A DNA stretch of 13,443 nt, taken from positions 1 to 13,443 of the forward strand of contig DJEH01000070.1 in NCBI GenBank assembly GCA_002431845.1. The letters are read 5' to 3'. This document shows, piece after piece, positions 13,357 to 13,443 of this stretch (position 1 is the first letter of the stretch; each line of letters opens with the position of its first letter). Source of the stretch: Prevotellaceae bacterium UBA5903 (GTDB lineage Bacteria > Bacteroidota > Bacteroidia > Bacteroidales > Bacteroidaceae). The translations under genes and the position numbers were made by a program. Under the pieces are notes generated by a model. That model searched no databases and had not been told where the DNA came from. It saw only the letters and a program-made list of their open reading frames with translations.

Positions 13357-13443
13357 GCTTACTTGCACAAAAACATTTGTGGAGCAGAAACATAAAAAAG
13401 GCGTGATAAACACCATAAATACGCGAGTTCGGGATAAGATCTT

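Noticed and set aside
13110..13406. Plus-strand open frame of 98 residues overlapping the ung start
   Set aside because: It is mostly antisense to ung and continues through the ung promoter region; no domain or ribosome-binding context supports it.

Overview
The window looks like chromosomal DNA from a Bacteroidales bacterium, most likely in or near Prevotellaceae. Three things point there: the gene families (DUF3109, the Bacteroidales type of SufD, a cell-division cluster with a long FtsA tail), the lack of clear Shine-Dalgarno sequences, and several upstream matches to the Bacteroidetes -7 promoter element TAnnTTTG. The assignment comes from protein recognition only, and the genus is an inference. 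I see no tRNA, rRNA, CRISPR array, transposase, phage gene or other sign of recent transfer. The content is mostly housekeeping.

Left block, minus strand, positions 1 to 6920. Read in the direction of transcription, it starts with a hemolysin III-type membrane protein, ridA and a LOG-family phosphoribohydrolase, and ends at a strong intrinsic terminator. After a new promoter-like element comes the distal half of the division and cell wall (dcw) cluster: murG, murC, ftsQ, ftsA and the first 57 codons of ftsZ, which runs off the left edge. MurG and MurC act in the lipid II pathway, FtsQ, FtsA and FtsZ build the divisome. The murG-murC spacer can fold into a nested RNA structure, which is the most interesting non-coding signal here.

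Middle, positions 6921 to 7506. This is a divergent intergenic region of about 590 bases. It holds a hemolysin III promoter-like element, three tandem 23-bp units built on the palindrome AAGGATACGTATCCTT, a stretch that looks like a decayed small ORF, a T9 tract next to the suf promoter-like element, and a small hairpin in the suf leader.

Right block. On the plus strand, sufC, sufD and sufS form an iron-sulfur cluster assembly operon that ends in a strong terminator. sufB, the usual partner, is not present. A YbjQ-family gene and rnhB follow. On the minus strand, ung (uracil-DNA glycosylase) and a cysteine-rich DUF3109 gene form a pair. It converges on rnhB at a 20-bp perfect bidirectional terminator hairpin.

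I found no convincing new multi-gene system. The observations most worth checking are the murG-murC structured spacer, the palindromic array upstream of suf with its shared TTAGGGTA core, the suf operon without sufB, and the separation of murG from the rest of the dcw cluster.
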